DNA of 7,073 bases from Thermoleophilia bacterium (GTDB lineage Bacteria; Actinomycetota; Thermoleophilia; Gaiellales; SKUG01), in contig JAGQUL010000208.1 of the NCBI GenBank assembly GCA_020438525.1, forward strand, positions 1-7,073. The letters run 5' to 3'. Under the pieces are notes generated by a model. It was not told where the DNA came from, searched no databases, and saw only the letters and a list, made by a program, of their open reading frames with translations. The position numbers and the translations under genes are program-made. Below are positions 1 to 6,119 of this stretch, one piece after another (the stretch's first letter is position 1; every line of letters starts with the position of its first letter).

Positions 1-2
1 AG

Positions 3-1133
3 CGCGGCGGCGAGGACACGGTCGTGGATGCCGAGGTCGCGGCGCTGCGCGAGCGCGGCCACGACGTGGAGCTGCACGAGGCGCACAACGTCGACCCCGG
101 GGAGCGCGCGGGCGGATCCAGGCTCACCGTCGCGCGGCGGGCAGTCTGGTCGCGCGACGCAGCCGAGGCGGTCGCCCGGCACGCCCGCGAGTTCCGACCC
201 GACGTGGCGCACGTGCACAACCACGCCTACGAGCTGAGCGCATCGATCTTCCCGGCGCTCGCGGCGAGCGGCGCAGCCGTGGTGCAGACGCTCCACAACT
301 ACCGCATGACGTGCTCGAACGCGTACCTGCTGCGCGACGACCGGCCGTGCGAGGACTGCGTCGGCTCGCGCGCCGCATGGCATGGCATCCAGCACCGCTG
401 CTTCCGCGGCAGCCTGAGCGGCTCGACGATGCTTGCCGCGATGCAGCTCGCATGGCGGCGCGGCGCGCTGCAGAGCGTCGACCGCTTCATCGTCCTCACC
501 GAGTTCGCACGCGAGATCTTCGAGCGCGTCGGCGTGCCGAGCGACCGATTGGTCGTGCGCCCGAACACCATCCCCGACCCCGGCTTCACGAGCGCCGAGC
601 GCGACGCCGACGCACCACTGCTGTTCGTGGGGCGGCTCGAGCGCGCGAAGGGCATCGACGTGCTGCTCGACGCATGGCGCGACGACGACCCGCGCCTGCT
701 CGTTGCGGGCAGCGGTCCGCTCCAGTCCGAGCTGCAGCCCGGCGCGGGCGTGACGATGCTCGGCGCGCAGTCAGCTGAGCAGGTGCGCGAGCTGATGGCC
801 CAGGCGCGTGCGCTCGTCGTGCCGAGCACGTGGTACGAGGGCTTTCCGATGGTCATCCTCGAGGCGATGGCCGCGGGCACCCCGATCGTCGCATCCGACC
901 TTGGTTCGCTCGCCGAGATCGTGCGCGACCCCGAGCTTGGCTGGCGCGTGCCCGCGGGCGACGCGGCCGCGCTGCGCGATGTGCTGCTCCGGGTCGCGGC
1001 AGACCCGGCCGAGTCCGAGCGCCGTGGCGCCGCCGCCCGCGCCGCCTACGAACACGACTACGTCCAGCCGGTCGTGATGGACCAGCTCGAGCAGCTCTAC
1101 GCCGACGCGATCGCCGCCCGGAGCGCTTGTTAG
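3..1133 (+). CDS. GT4 family glycosyltransferase, 5'-truncated by the window edge
   Basis: Transfers a sugar from a nucleotide-sugar donor to a growing glycan, probably lipid-linked, at the cytoplasmic face of the membrane. The frame is open back to base 3 and reads RGGEDTVV just before the GTG at 24. That matches the glycine-rich acceptor loop near the N-terminus of GT4 (GT-B fold) enzymes, so the true start lies off the left edge and the GTG at 24 is not it. Counting from that GTG: ERGHDVEL at 10-17 is the usual second strand; FVGRLERAKG at 201-210 supplies the donor-phosphate Arg204 and Lys209; EGFPMVILE at 272-280 is the E-x7-E donor site. A cysteine group (97, 109, 112, 126) lies in the N-terminal domain. 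Donor and acceptor cannot be told. It is the only plus-strand gene, and its TAG stop overlaps the stop of the converging peptidase gene. GT4 membership is firm; the specific activity is unknown. Confidence 0.93.
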   Translation, partial: RGGEDTVVDAEVAALRERGHDVELHEAHNVDPGERAGGSRLTVARRAVWSRDAAEAVARHAREFRPDVAHVHNHAYELSASIFPALAASGAAVVQTLHNYRMTCSNAYLLRDDRPCEDCVGSRAAWHGIQHRCFRGSLSGSTMLAAMQLAWRRGALQSVDRFIVLTEFAREIFERVGVPSDRLVVRPNTIPDPGFTSAERDADAPLLFVGRLERAKGIDVLLDAWRDDDPRLLVAGSGPLQSELQPGAGVTMLGAQSAEQVRELMAQARALVVPSTWYEGFPMVILEAMAAGTPIVASDLGSLAEIVRDPELGWRVPAGDAAALRDVLLRVAADPAESERRGAAARAAYEHDYVQPVVMDQLEQLYADAIAARSAC

Positions 1134-1810
1134 CTGGTCGACAATCCAAGTTCGTCACTGATCTGAATCAACGAGACGCAGAATGCATTGTTCGTCCCGC
1201 GTTCGACCGCTACGACCATCCCGATCGGCTGGTCATCAGCATCCAGGTAAACGATCGATCCCGAATCGCCCTTCATCGCAAACGGCTCGTCGTCGCCTTC
1301 GATCAGGTACGCCTCCGCGTAGTAGTACTTGTTGTCTGCAACGAACGACTCGATGACCGGGTGCAGCGTTCCTGTCGTGACGTCGCTCGCCGCACCACGT
1401 TTCCAGACACGAGTTGGTTCTTCCGGAATCGCCGGGATCGCCGTGACCGGCGTTACCGCGTCGACGTCGACCCACCTGTTCGGATACACCGTGCACGCGT
1501 CGCTCCCGACATCGAGATACTGCTCGTTCGTGCTTCCGCCGATATCGGTGTCGACGGGCGTACGCTCACGAAGGCTTCCAACGAGCGGGGAGTAGTCGGT
1601 CGGCCGATCCGCATCGCAGTGGACTGCTCGTCCCGGGCGCCAGTCGTCTTCCGGGCGTTCGATATGCGCGACAGTGGTGACGACCGGGTTGCGGTCGCGA
1701 TCGATGAACAGCGCGCCGACAGATACCGGTCGCATGGTCGTGACGAAGAGCCAATCGCCTTCGGCGATTCGAGCACCGGATTCAGACGGCCTGCGAGATC
1801 CCGCTTCCAC
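1130..1810 (-). CDS. Trypsin-like serine peptidase domain protein (GDSGS motif), probably the C-terminal part of a frameshifted gene
   Basis: Predicted chymotrypsin-fold serine peptidase, 226 residues from a GTG at 1810. Directly visible: FAMKGDSGSIVYL at 177-189, with Ser183 as the expected nucleophile in the GDSG motif; VVTTVAHIE at 43-51, with His49 as the likely triad His; and YLDVGSDACTV at 98-108, where Asp104 or Asp100 could be the triad Asp. VWKRGAASDVTTGTL at 135-149 resembles the 'G-rxTG-T-G' strand that precedes GDSGS in Nal1-like trypsin-fold proteins. No signal peptide or membrane segment is present, so it would be cytoplasmic as read. The GTG has no clear ribosome binding site and an in-frame TAG lies only 9 bases upstream (1820-1822). 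The adjacent frame continues upstream with protein-like sequence, so this start may be an artefact of a frameshift. The gene is much less GC-rich than its neighbours. The stop TAA overlaps the TAG of the converging glycosyltransferase. Substrate unknown; a peptidase relative that has lost activity is possible. Confidence 0.72.
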   Translation of the reverse strand: MEAGSRRPSESGARIAEGDWLFVTTMRPVSVGALFIDRDRNPVVTTVAHIERPEDDWRPGRAVHCDADRPTDYSPLVGSLRERTPVDTDIGGSTNEQYLDVGSDACTVYPNRWVDVDAVTPVTAIPAIPEEPTRVWKRGAASDVTTGTLHPVIESFVADNKYYYAEAYLIEGDDEPFAMKGDSGSIVYLDADDQPIGMVVAVERGTNNAFCVSLIQISDELGLSTS

Positions 1811-2024
1811 GTCGCCACTCTACCCGCATCGACTCGAATTCCGATACCGATGGATCGGCGGAATCGGTAGTGAATGCAACGATGAACGGAGTGCCATCGG
1901 TGGCGAGTTCGACATGCGCACGATGTGCCACGCCGAGGTGCGCGCGCAGGAACCGCGACGCGGTCTTCTGATCCTTGCGTGACGGGCTCGGATGTGCGGT
2001 GCTGGATCGCATGACAGTTCCCAT
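1782..2024 (-). pseudogene. Probable N-terminal segment of the serine peptidase gene, in a different frame (frameshift near 1785-1819)
   Basis: From an ATG at 2022-2024 (another in-frame ATG at 2010-2012) this frame encodes about 80 residues, ending at TGA 1782-1784. The last 60 or so look like real protein: an alternating stretch around FLRAHLGVAHRAHVEL, then GTPFIVAFTTDS and FESMRVEW. That resembles the small alpha/beta leader found before the protease domain in Nal1-like proteins ('gV..V....IvV....V.v'). Its stop lies inside the downstream peptidase frame, and the peptidase frame is closed upstream by a TAG at 1820-1822. A single shift within 1785-1819 (one extra base or two missing) would fuse the two into one protein of about 300 residues. 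No strong ribosome binding site is seen before either ATG. The frame is open further upstream to an ATG at 2186, but that part is not convincing. Assignment is by inspection only; it could instead be non-coding leader sequence. Confidence 0.45.
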
Positions 2025-2221
2025 GGTACCCGGTGTGGCGCGTCGCACAACCGTAGTCGCGCGCGGTACCTGTACTTCGGCATCGGCATCGGGGCCGTCT
2101 CGCTCGCCATGACAGAGCCTGAGCGAGTACGCGCACCGCGCAGTGCCTCGCGTATTTCTTTTTAATGCTACGGCCACCCACGACATCTACCGCCGGGTGC
2201 ACCTCACACGGTCGTGTCGCG
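2025..2221. other. Intergenic region upstream of the peptidase gene
   Basis: No convincing gene on either strand. An unusually AT-rich tract at 2153-2170 (tatttctttttaatgcta) stands out in this GC-rich window. Read on the minus strand it gives TAGCAT followed by an A-rich run and could be a -10 element for the peptidase gene, but no good -35 element is visible. A short imperfect palindrome (acac-ggtc-gtgt, 2206-2217) sits just beyond the stop of the glycosyltransferase gene at 2222 and is too weak to call a terminator. Confidence 0.35.
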
Positions 2222-3649
2222 TCAGCGGCTGCGCGCGCCGCGCACCGCCGCGCCGAGCGAGCCGAGGCCCTTGGTGCGCACGCGCACGCGAACGAGCAGC
2301 CAGGCGTAGCGCAGGCGCGCGGCGAGGCTCGCGTCGCGTCGTGCCGGGCTCGCCACGCGTGCGGCCTGCTCGGCAACGATTCGCGCGAGCGGCTCGCTCG
2401 TGCGCTCCCAGCGGTGCTGCTTGGCGAGCGTCGCGGCGGCCGTGCTCATCTGCTCGCGAAGGTCCGGGTCCGATGCAATCCGACGCATCGCCTCCACCCA
2501 GCCCGCCACGTCGCCGGGCGCCACGCTGATCGCCGCGCCGGCCGCATCGAGCTCGCGCGCCAGGTCGTCGCCGCTCGTCACGATGCTCGGAAGACCTGCC
2601 CACAGGTGATCGAGCAGCCGCGTGCGGTAGCTGAGCCGCGTCTCGAGCCCCTCGTGGTGGGCGCTCACCGCGGTATCCGCGTCGAGCAGGAACCGCCCGC
2701 GCTCCGCGTACGGCACCCACTCGTCGCACAGCACCACCGCACCAGAATCGAGCAGCCCGAGCTCGCCGGCGCGCTCGCGCATGCGGCGGCTCGCCTCCTG
2801 CTCTTGCCAGTGCTCCTCGGGATGCTTGAACCCCATCACCACCAGGTGCAGCCGCGGCTCGGTCTCGCGCGCCGCCGCGAGCGCCTCCACCACGAGCACC
2901 GGATCGAGCCAGTTCCACAACCCGCCCGTCCACAGCAGCACGACCGCGTCATCTGGAACGAGCCGCCCACGCACCGCGCCCTCGCCCGCGGCCGCGAGCG
3001 GCGTCGGTGGCGCGTCCACGCCAAACGCAACCACGTCGAGCAGCGACCGCGCATCCGGATCGCGCACCGGCAGCTCCAGGTCGAGCCGCCCCGCCTGCCC
3101 GAGCGCGCCGAGCCAGTGGTCGCGCTGCCGCTCGCTCGCACACACGAACGCATCGCCGATCGCCACCGCGTGCGCGTACTCGAGCCGGTCGCGTTCGAGC
3201 AGCTGGCGCCGCACGCGCTCGTCGCCGGGCTCGGTCGCAAGCTGCGCGATCCGCTCCACGAAGCTCGGCACGTACAGGTCGAACACCAGCCGCGCACGCG
3301 ACTTCGCCAGCCCGCGCAGCACGTCCATCCGCTGCGGCTGGCACACCACCACGTCATGCGCGTCGGCGAGCGCGCGAAACGAGCGCGCGCTCGGGGTGCC
3401 GAACGCCGCACGCTCGAGACGCGGCTCACTGGCGCGCGCCTGGTCGTCGTCGCCCATCTCGATCTCGGGAAGCTCCGGCGCCGCGAGCGTCACCGCCGCG
3501 CCGCGCGCAGCCAGCTGTCGCGCGAGCTGCAGCGCCCGGATCGCCGGACCCGCCATGCGCGCCGCGACGCGCTCGTTGCTGACCACCAGCACGCGCACGC
3601 CCGCAAGGCTCGGGCTCGTGGCCCGTCCCGCCACCGCGGTGTCAGCCAC
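2222..3649 (-). CDS. GT4-type glycosyltransferase of a polysaccharide cluster
   Basis: Predicted GT-B fold glycosyltransferase of 475 residues, acting on a lipid-linked glycan at the inner membrane face. The N-terminal Rossmann strand GVRVLVVSNERV (17-28) is followed by RMAGPAIRALQLARQLAARG (31-50), the acceptor-domain signature of GT4 enzymes that read '(R)M.GP.IR...LA..L'. The C-terminal domain opens with LLWTGGLWNWLDPVLVVEAL (238-257), and AHHEGLETRLSYRTRLLDHLWAGLPSI (330-356) takes the place of the usual E-x7-E donor site. The protein ends in a basic tail (445-475, rich in Arg). The GTG start at 3649 overlaps the stop of the upstream sugar-phosphate transferase by 8 bases, so the two are probably translationally coupled; GTGs at 3634 and 3598 are alternative starts, and none has a clear ribosome binding site. 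Expected to add a later sugar to the unit started by that neighbour. Donor sugar unknown. Confidence 0.9.
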   Translation of the reverse strand: MADTAVAGRATSPSLAGVRVLVVSNERVAARMAGPAIRALQLARQLAARGAAVTLAAPELPEIEMGDDDQARASEPRLERAAFGTPSARSFRALADAHDVVVCQPQRMDVLRGLAKSRARLVFDLYVPSFVERIAQLATEPGDERVRRQLLERDRLEYAHAVAIGDAFVCASERQRDHWLGALGQAGRLDLELPVRDPDARSLLDVVAFGVDAPPTPLAAAGEGAVRGRLVPDDAVVLLWTGGLWNWLDPVLVVEALAAARETEPRLHLVVMGFKHPEEHWQEQEASRRMRERAGELGLLDSGAVVLCDEWVPYAERGRFLLDADTAVSAHHEGLETRLSYRTRLLDHLWAGLPSIVTSGDDLARELDAAGAAISVAPGDVAGWVEAMRRIASDPDLREQMSTAAATLAKQHRWERTSEPLARIVAEQAARVASPARRDASLAARLRYAWLLVRVRVRTKGLGSLGAAVRGARSR

Positions 3650-4406
3650 CGTTCGCGAGCTCGCTGTCGGTGCTCAGCACGCGACGCAGCCCGAACCACA
3701 CGGTCCGCAGCAGCACCTGCACGTCGCGCCACAGGTTCCAGCGATCGACGTAGCGTAGGTCGAGCTGCTCGAGCAGGCCCTCGTCGACGTGCCGACCAGG
3801 ATCCAGCTGCCACGGCCCGCTGATGCCCGGTAGCACGCTGTGGCGTCGCCACGCGGAGTAGTCGAGCAGCGCACAGTCGCGCAGCGGCAGCGGTCGCGGA
3901 CCGACGAGGCTCATGCTGCCACCCAGGATGTTGAGCAGCTGCGGCAGCTCGTCCATGCCGCTCGAACGCAGCCAGCGGCCGACCGTCGTGACGCGCGGAT
4001 CGCGCTCGATCTTGAACACCGCGCCCTCGGCCTCGTTGAGCTGCTCGAGCTGGTGCTGCAGCCGGTCGGCGTCCTTGCGCATCGTGCGGAACTTCAGGCA
4101 GCCGAACTCGCGCCCGCCCAGGCCGATCCGCCGCGAGCGGTAGATCACCGGGCCGGGGCTCGTGAGCCACACCGCGAGCGAGATCACGAGGATCAGCGGG
4201 CTCAGCAGCACGACCAGCACGAGCGCAGCCACCACGTCCACGAGCCGCTTCACCACGAACTGCATCGCCAGCGAGATCCGCGCCCCGCCCGCGCGCGAGC
4301 GGATGTCGCGCGTGCCGAGCTGCGGCGGCCCGTCGGCGGCGTCGACCAGCCGCGGACGCGCGTCCGCGGCAACCGTGGCAACATCCGATGTGGGCGTGGT
4401 GGTCAT
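3642..4406 (-). CDS. Polyprenyl-phosphate sugar-1-phosphate transferase (initiating transferase, short form)
   Basis: Transfers a sugar-1-phosphate from a UDP-sugar to undecaprenyl phosphate, the first membrane step of a repeat unit. I chose the ATG at 4404-4406 (254 residues); a GTG at 4445 would add 13 residues with no better start signal. After about 50 polar, probably disordered residues comes the membrane segment KRLVDVVAALVLVVLLSPLILVISL (53-77), then SPGPVIYRSRRIGLGG, CLKFRTM, RDPRVTTVGRWLR and GMDELPQLLNILGGSMSLVGPRP. Asp152-Glu153 of MDELPQ is the catalytic pair known from PglC. LPGISGPWQL and DLRYVDRWNLWRDVQVLLRTV complete the bacterial sugar transferase domain (PF02397). The loop NEAEGAVFKIERDPRVT is typical of the catalytic domain of WbaP/WcaJ-like enzymes, but their large N-terminal multi-pass half is missing. 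Its TGA overlaps the next gene's GTG. Sugar specificity (Glc, Gal or other) cannot be read from sequence. Confidence 0.95.
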   Translation of the reverse strand: MTTTPTSDVATVAADARPRLVDAADGPPQLGTRDIRSRAGGARISLAMQFVVKRLVDVVAALVLVVLLSPLILVISLAVWLTSPGPVIYRSRRIGLGGREFGCLKFRTMRKDADRLQHQLEQLNEAEGAVFKIERDPRVTTVGRWLRSSGMDELPQLLNILGGSMSLVGPRPLPLRDCALLDYSAWRRHSVLPGISGPWQLDPGRHVDEGLLEQLDLRYVDRWNLWRDVQVLLRTVWFGLRRVLSTDSELANGG

Positions 4407-4480
4407 GCTCGATGGACTGTACCGCGCTGCACGATCACGAACCACTCGCGCGCGAGGAGGGGCGCCGCCGCCCCCGCGCA

Positions 4481-4498
4481 GTGGCCGCGATCGGCCAC
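4481..4498 (-). terminator. GC-rich hairpin just downstream of the glycoside hydrolase gene
   Basis: A perfect 7-bp stem (gtggccg / cggccac) with a 4-base loop lies 5 bases beyond the hydrolase stop codon at 4504, inside the 97-base gap before the transferase start. No T-run follows in the minus direction, so a classic intrinsic terminator is not supported. It may be an actinobacterial-type stem, an mRNA-end stabiliser, or chance in GC-rich DNA. Confidence 0.3.
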
Positions 4499-4503
4499 GC
4501 GGG

Positions 4504-5982
4504 TCAGCGGACGGTCACGCGGCGCGGCGGTCCGTAGCTCTTGGAGACGGTGTCGTACACCCGGAAGTCGATTCGCTGCCCGCGACGCACCATCAGGTAG
4601 CCGTACTTGGCGCCCGGAGTGCCGATCACGGCGCGCTGGCCGCGCAGCTGGCAGTACGCGCCGACCGCAGCGTTCGAGCGGCACTTCTGGCCGAGGATCC
4701 GGTACGCGAGCTGCGTGCCGCTCGGGTTGACGTTCGACCGGCCCCAGACGCGCAGCTTCGTGTTGGCGCGCACGAGCCCGCTCAGCCCGGCCTGCGGGAC
4801 GCTGATCATGCGCTGGAACATGAAGAACGACGGCTTCTTCGTCACGCCGTTGTTGAGCAGCGTGCCGCTCTGCCAGTCGCCCGTGAGCGTCTCCGGATCG
4901 CTCAGTCCGTACTGCACGCCGATCTGCACGCGGCCGATCCGGCCGAGGCGCTTGGAGTCGAGCCAGTCGAACGCCTCCGCGATGAACTGCGCCTGCCGGG
5001 CGCTCGTCGTGTACGTGACCCGCTCCGGGCGCGTCTCCCACCCGAACTCGGTCGCCCAGACCTTCGTGCGGCGCGTGATCGGCGAGGCGTCGAGCGTCTG
5101 GAACAGCTTGTCGATCGTGCCCATCGTGATCGAGTTCCTGTTCTGCCGCCTCGGGTCGTAGAACGACGGCTGCTTCTGGAAGTTCGGGTACGGGTTGTGC
5201 GCCCATGCGTTGATGAAGCGGCGCTTGTTCGCCATCGACCCCGGCAGGTACTTCGTGACGTTGCGCTGGAACGCCTTGATGAACAGCACCGGCTGCATGC
5301 CGCCGCGCCCGCCGGTCGGACCGGTCGGGCCCGGCGCGATCAGCGCGCGCGTGTTCACGGCCTTGATCGCGCGGGCGGTGGCGCCGTAGAGCTGCGCGTA
5401 GCGCGCCGGGTTCGGCGTGCTGCCCCAGTAGACCTTCGAGTTCGGCTCGTTGTGCACGGTCCAGTAGCGCACCAGGCCGTGTCCGTTGTAGCCGTTGTAG
5501 CGCTTGGCCGCTGCGCCGTAGAACGCAGCGAAGTGCGCCTTCACGAAGTTGAACTGCGTCTGCGTGCCACCCATGTAGTAGCGGTTGGTGGCTGAGTGGT
5601 TGGCCCACTCCGGGTTCTGCTGGATGCTCAGCAGCACCTGCATCTTGCGGTCGGTCGCCGATTCGACGAGGTTGTCGAGCCGCGACCAGTCGTAGCACGC
5701 GTTGTCGGGATCGCTCAGCGCTGTCGTGCTCTGTCCGCCGCAGCCGGCGGCGACCTCGTACCAGCGCCAGTTGGCGCGCACGACCTGCACGCCCTGCTCC
5801 TTCATCAGGTCGAGCGCGTGCTCACGCTGCTCGTTCGACTGCGTGGTGTTGACGAGCTCGTGCGTCGACTCCATGCCCACCATGATCGCGCTTGCGCCGG
5901 CGGGCGCGACGAGCATGGCGGCAACGCTGCCCAGCAGCACGGCGATCGAGAGCAGGGAGCGGAAATTGCGGGGGTGCGTCAT
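4504..5982 (-). CDS. Secreted clan GH-A glycoside hydrolase (GH5/GH39-like TIM barrel)
   Basis: Predicted exported retaining glycosidase of 492 residues. The signal peptide is visible: basic N-region (MTHPRNFR), hydrophobic core (10-26) and a likely signal peptidase I site after AGASA (residue 32). The catalytic barrel has VVRANWRWYEV (67-77), QVLLSIQQNPEW (115-126), YWTVHNEPN (173-181) with Glu179 as acid/base after Asn178, INAWAHNPYP (257-266), and KVWATEFGWE (307-316) with Glu312 as nucleophile. This Asn-Glu-Pro plus Glu-Phe-Gly pattern is that of clan A families. Cysteine pairs 81/96 and 434/444 could form disulfides outside the cell. Residues from about 405 form a separate small beta-rich C-terminal region of unknown role. 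A loop at 217-228 is Gly/Pro-rich (PGPTGPTGGRGG). Lying next to an initiating sugar transferase and GT4 genes, it probably trims, releases or remodels the polymer, as PslG does for Psl. The start ATG has AGAAGG about 13 bases upstream. Exact family and substrate are not decided. Confidence 0.9.
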   Translation of the reverse strand: MTHPRNFRSLLSIAVLLGSVAAMLVAPAGASAIMVGMESTHELVNTTQSNEQREHALDLMKEQGVQVVRANWRWYEVAAGCGGQSTTALSDPDNACYDWSRLDNLVESATDRKMQVLLSIQQNPEWANHSATNRYYMGGTQTQFNFVKAHFAAFYGAAAKRYNGYNGHGLVRYWTVHNEPNSKVYWGSTPNPARYAQLYGATARAIKAVNTRALIAPGPTGPTGGRGGMQPVLFIKAFQRNVTKYLPGSMANKRRFINAWAHNPYPNFQKQPSFYDPRRQNRNSITMGTIDKLFQTLDASPITRRTKVWATEFGWETRPERVTYTTSARQAQFIAEAFDWLDSKRLGRIGRVQIGVQYGLSDPETLTGDWQSGTLLNNGVTKKPSFFMFQRMISVPQAGLSGLVRANTKLRVWGRSNVNPSGTQLAYRILGQKCRSNAAVGAYCQLRGQRAVIGTPGAKYGYLMVRRGQRIDFRVYDTVSKSYGPPRRVTVR

Positions 5983-6018
5983 GAAAGTCGGCGGCCTTCT
6001 GGTCGTCGGCGTTTGGCG

Positions 6019-6066
6019 GAACCTGGGGACTGTATCGAACCTTCACCGAATGGGTTGAGCAGGTTC
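6019..6066. repeat. Three short gaacct/aggttc repeats upstream of the hydrolase gene
   Basis: In the 137-base gap before the hydrolase start, gaacct occurs at 6019-6024 and 6037-6042 (18 bases apart, start to start), and its inverse aggttc at 6061-6066. Spacing near two helical turns could mean an operator for a dimeric regulator. On the minus strand a TACAGT at 6029-6034 could be a -10 box, but no matching -35 is clear. The motifs are short enough to be chance. Confidence 0.25.
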
Positions 6067-6119
6067 TCAAACTACTTCCCGGGCTGGTTCGTCTCCCAGC
6101 CAAGCGACACCGAAACGCG

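Noticed and set aside
830..1870. Plus-strand open frame (346 codons) over the end of the first glycosyltransferase and the peptidase
   Set aside because: It crosses from a firm plus-strand gene in another frame into antisense of the GDSGS peptidase; composition is Arg/Asp-rich without motifs.
1820..2110. Minus-strand frame starting MASETAPMPMP, in the same frame as the peptidase
   Set aside because: It is closed by the TAG at 1820-1822, and its translation past the first dozen residues is Arg/His/Ser-rich shadow-like sequence. The neighbouring frame gives better protein.
2165..3823. Long plus-strand open frame (552 codons) opposite the second glycosyltransferase
   Set aside because: Translation is Arg/His/Ala-rich low-complexity sequence with no motif. 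It is the antisense shadow of a clear GT4 gene in GC-rich DNA.
4407..4503. Small gene or promoter between the hydrolase and the transferase
   Set aside because: The 97-base gap holds only GC-rich sequence and one hairpin; no credible short gene or -10/-35 pair was found.
5281..5350. Possible collagen-like repeat in the hydrolase (PGPTGPTGGRGG)
   Set aside because: Only three to four Gly-x-x steps inside the barrel; more likely a flexible loop than a collagen-like domain.
4162..5595. Long plus-strand open frame (477 codons) across the hydrolase and transferase genes
   Set aside because: It spans two unrelated minus-strand genes and the gap between them, has shadow-type composition and shows no domain.
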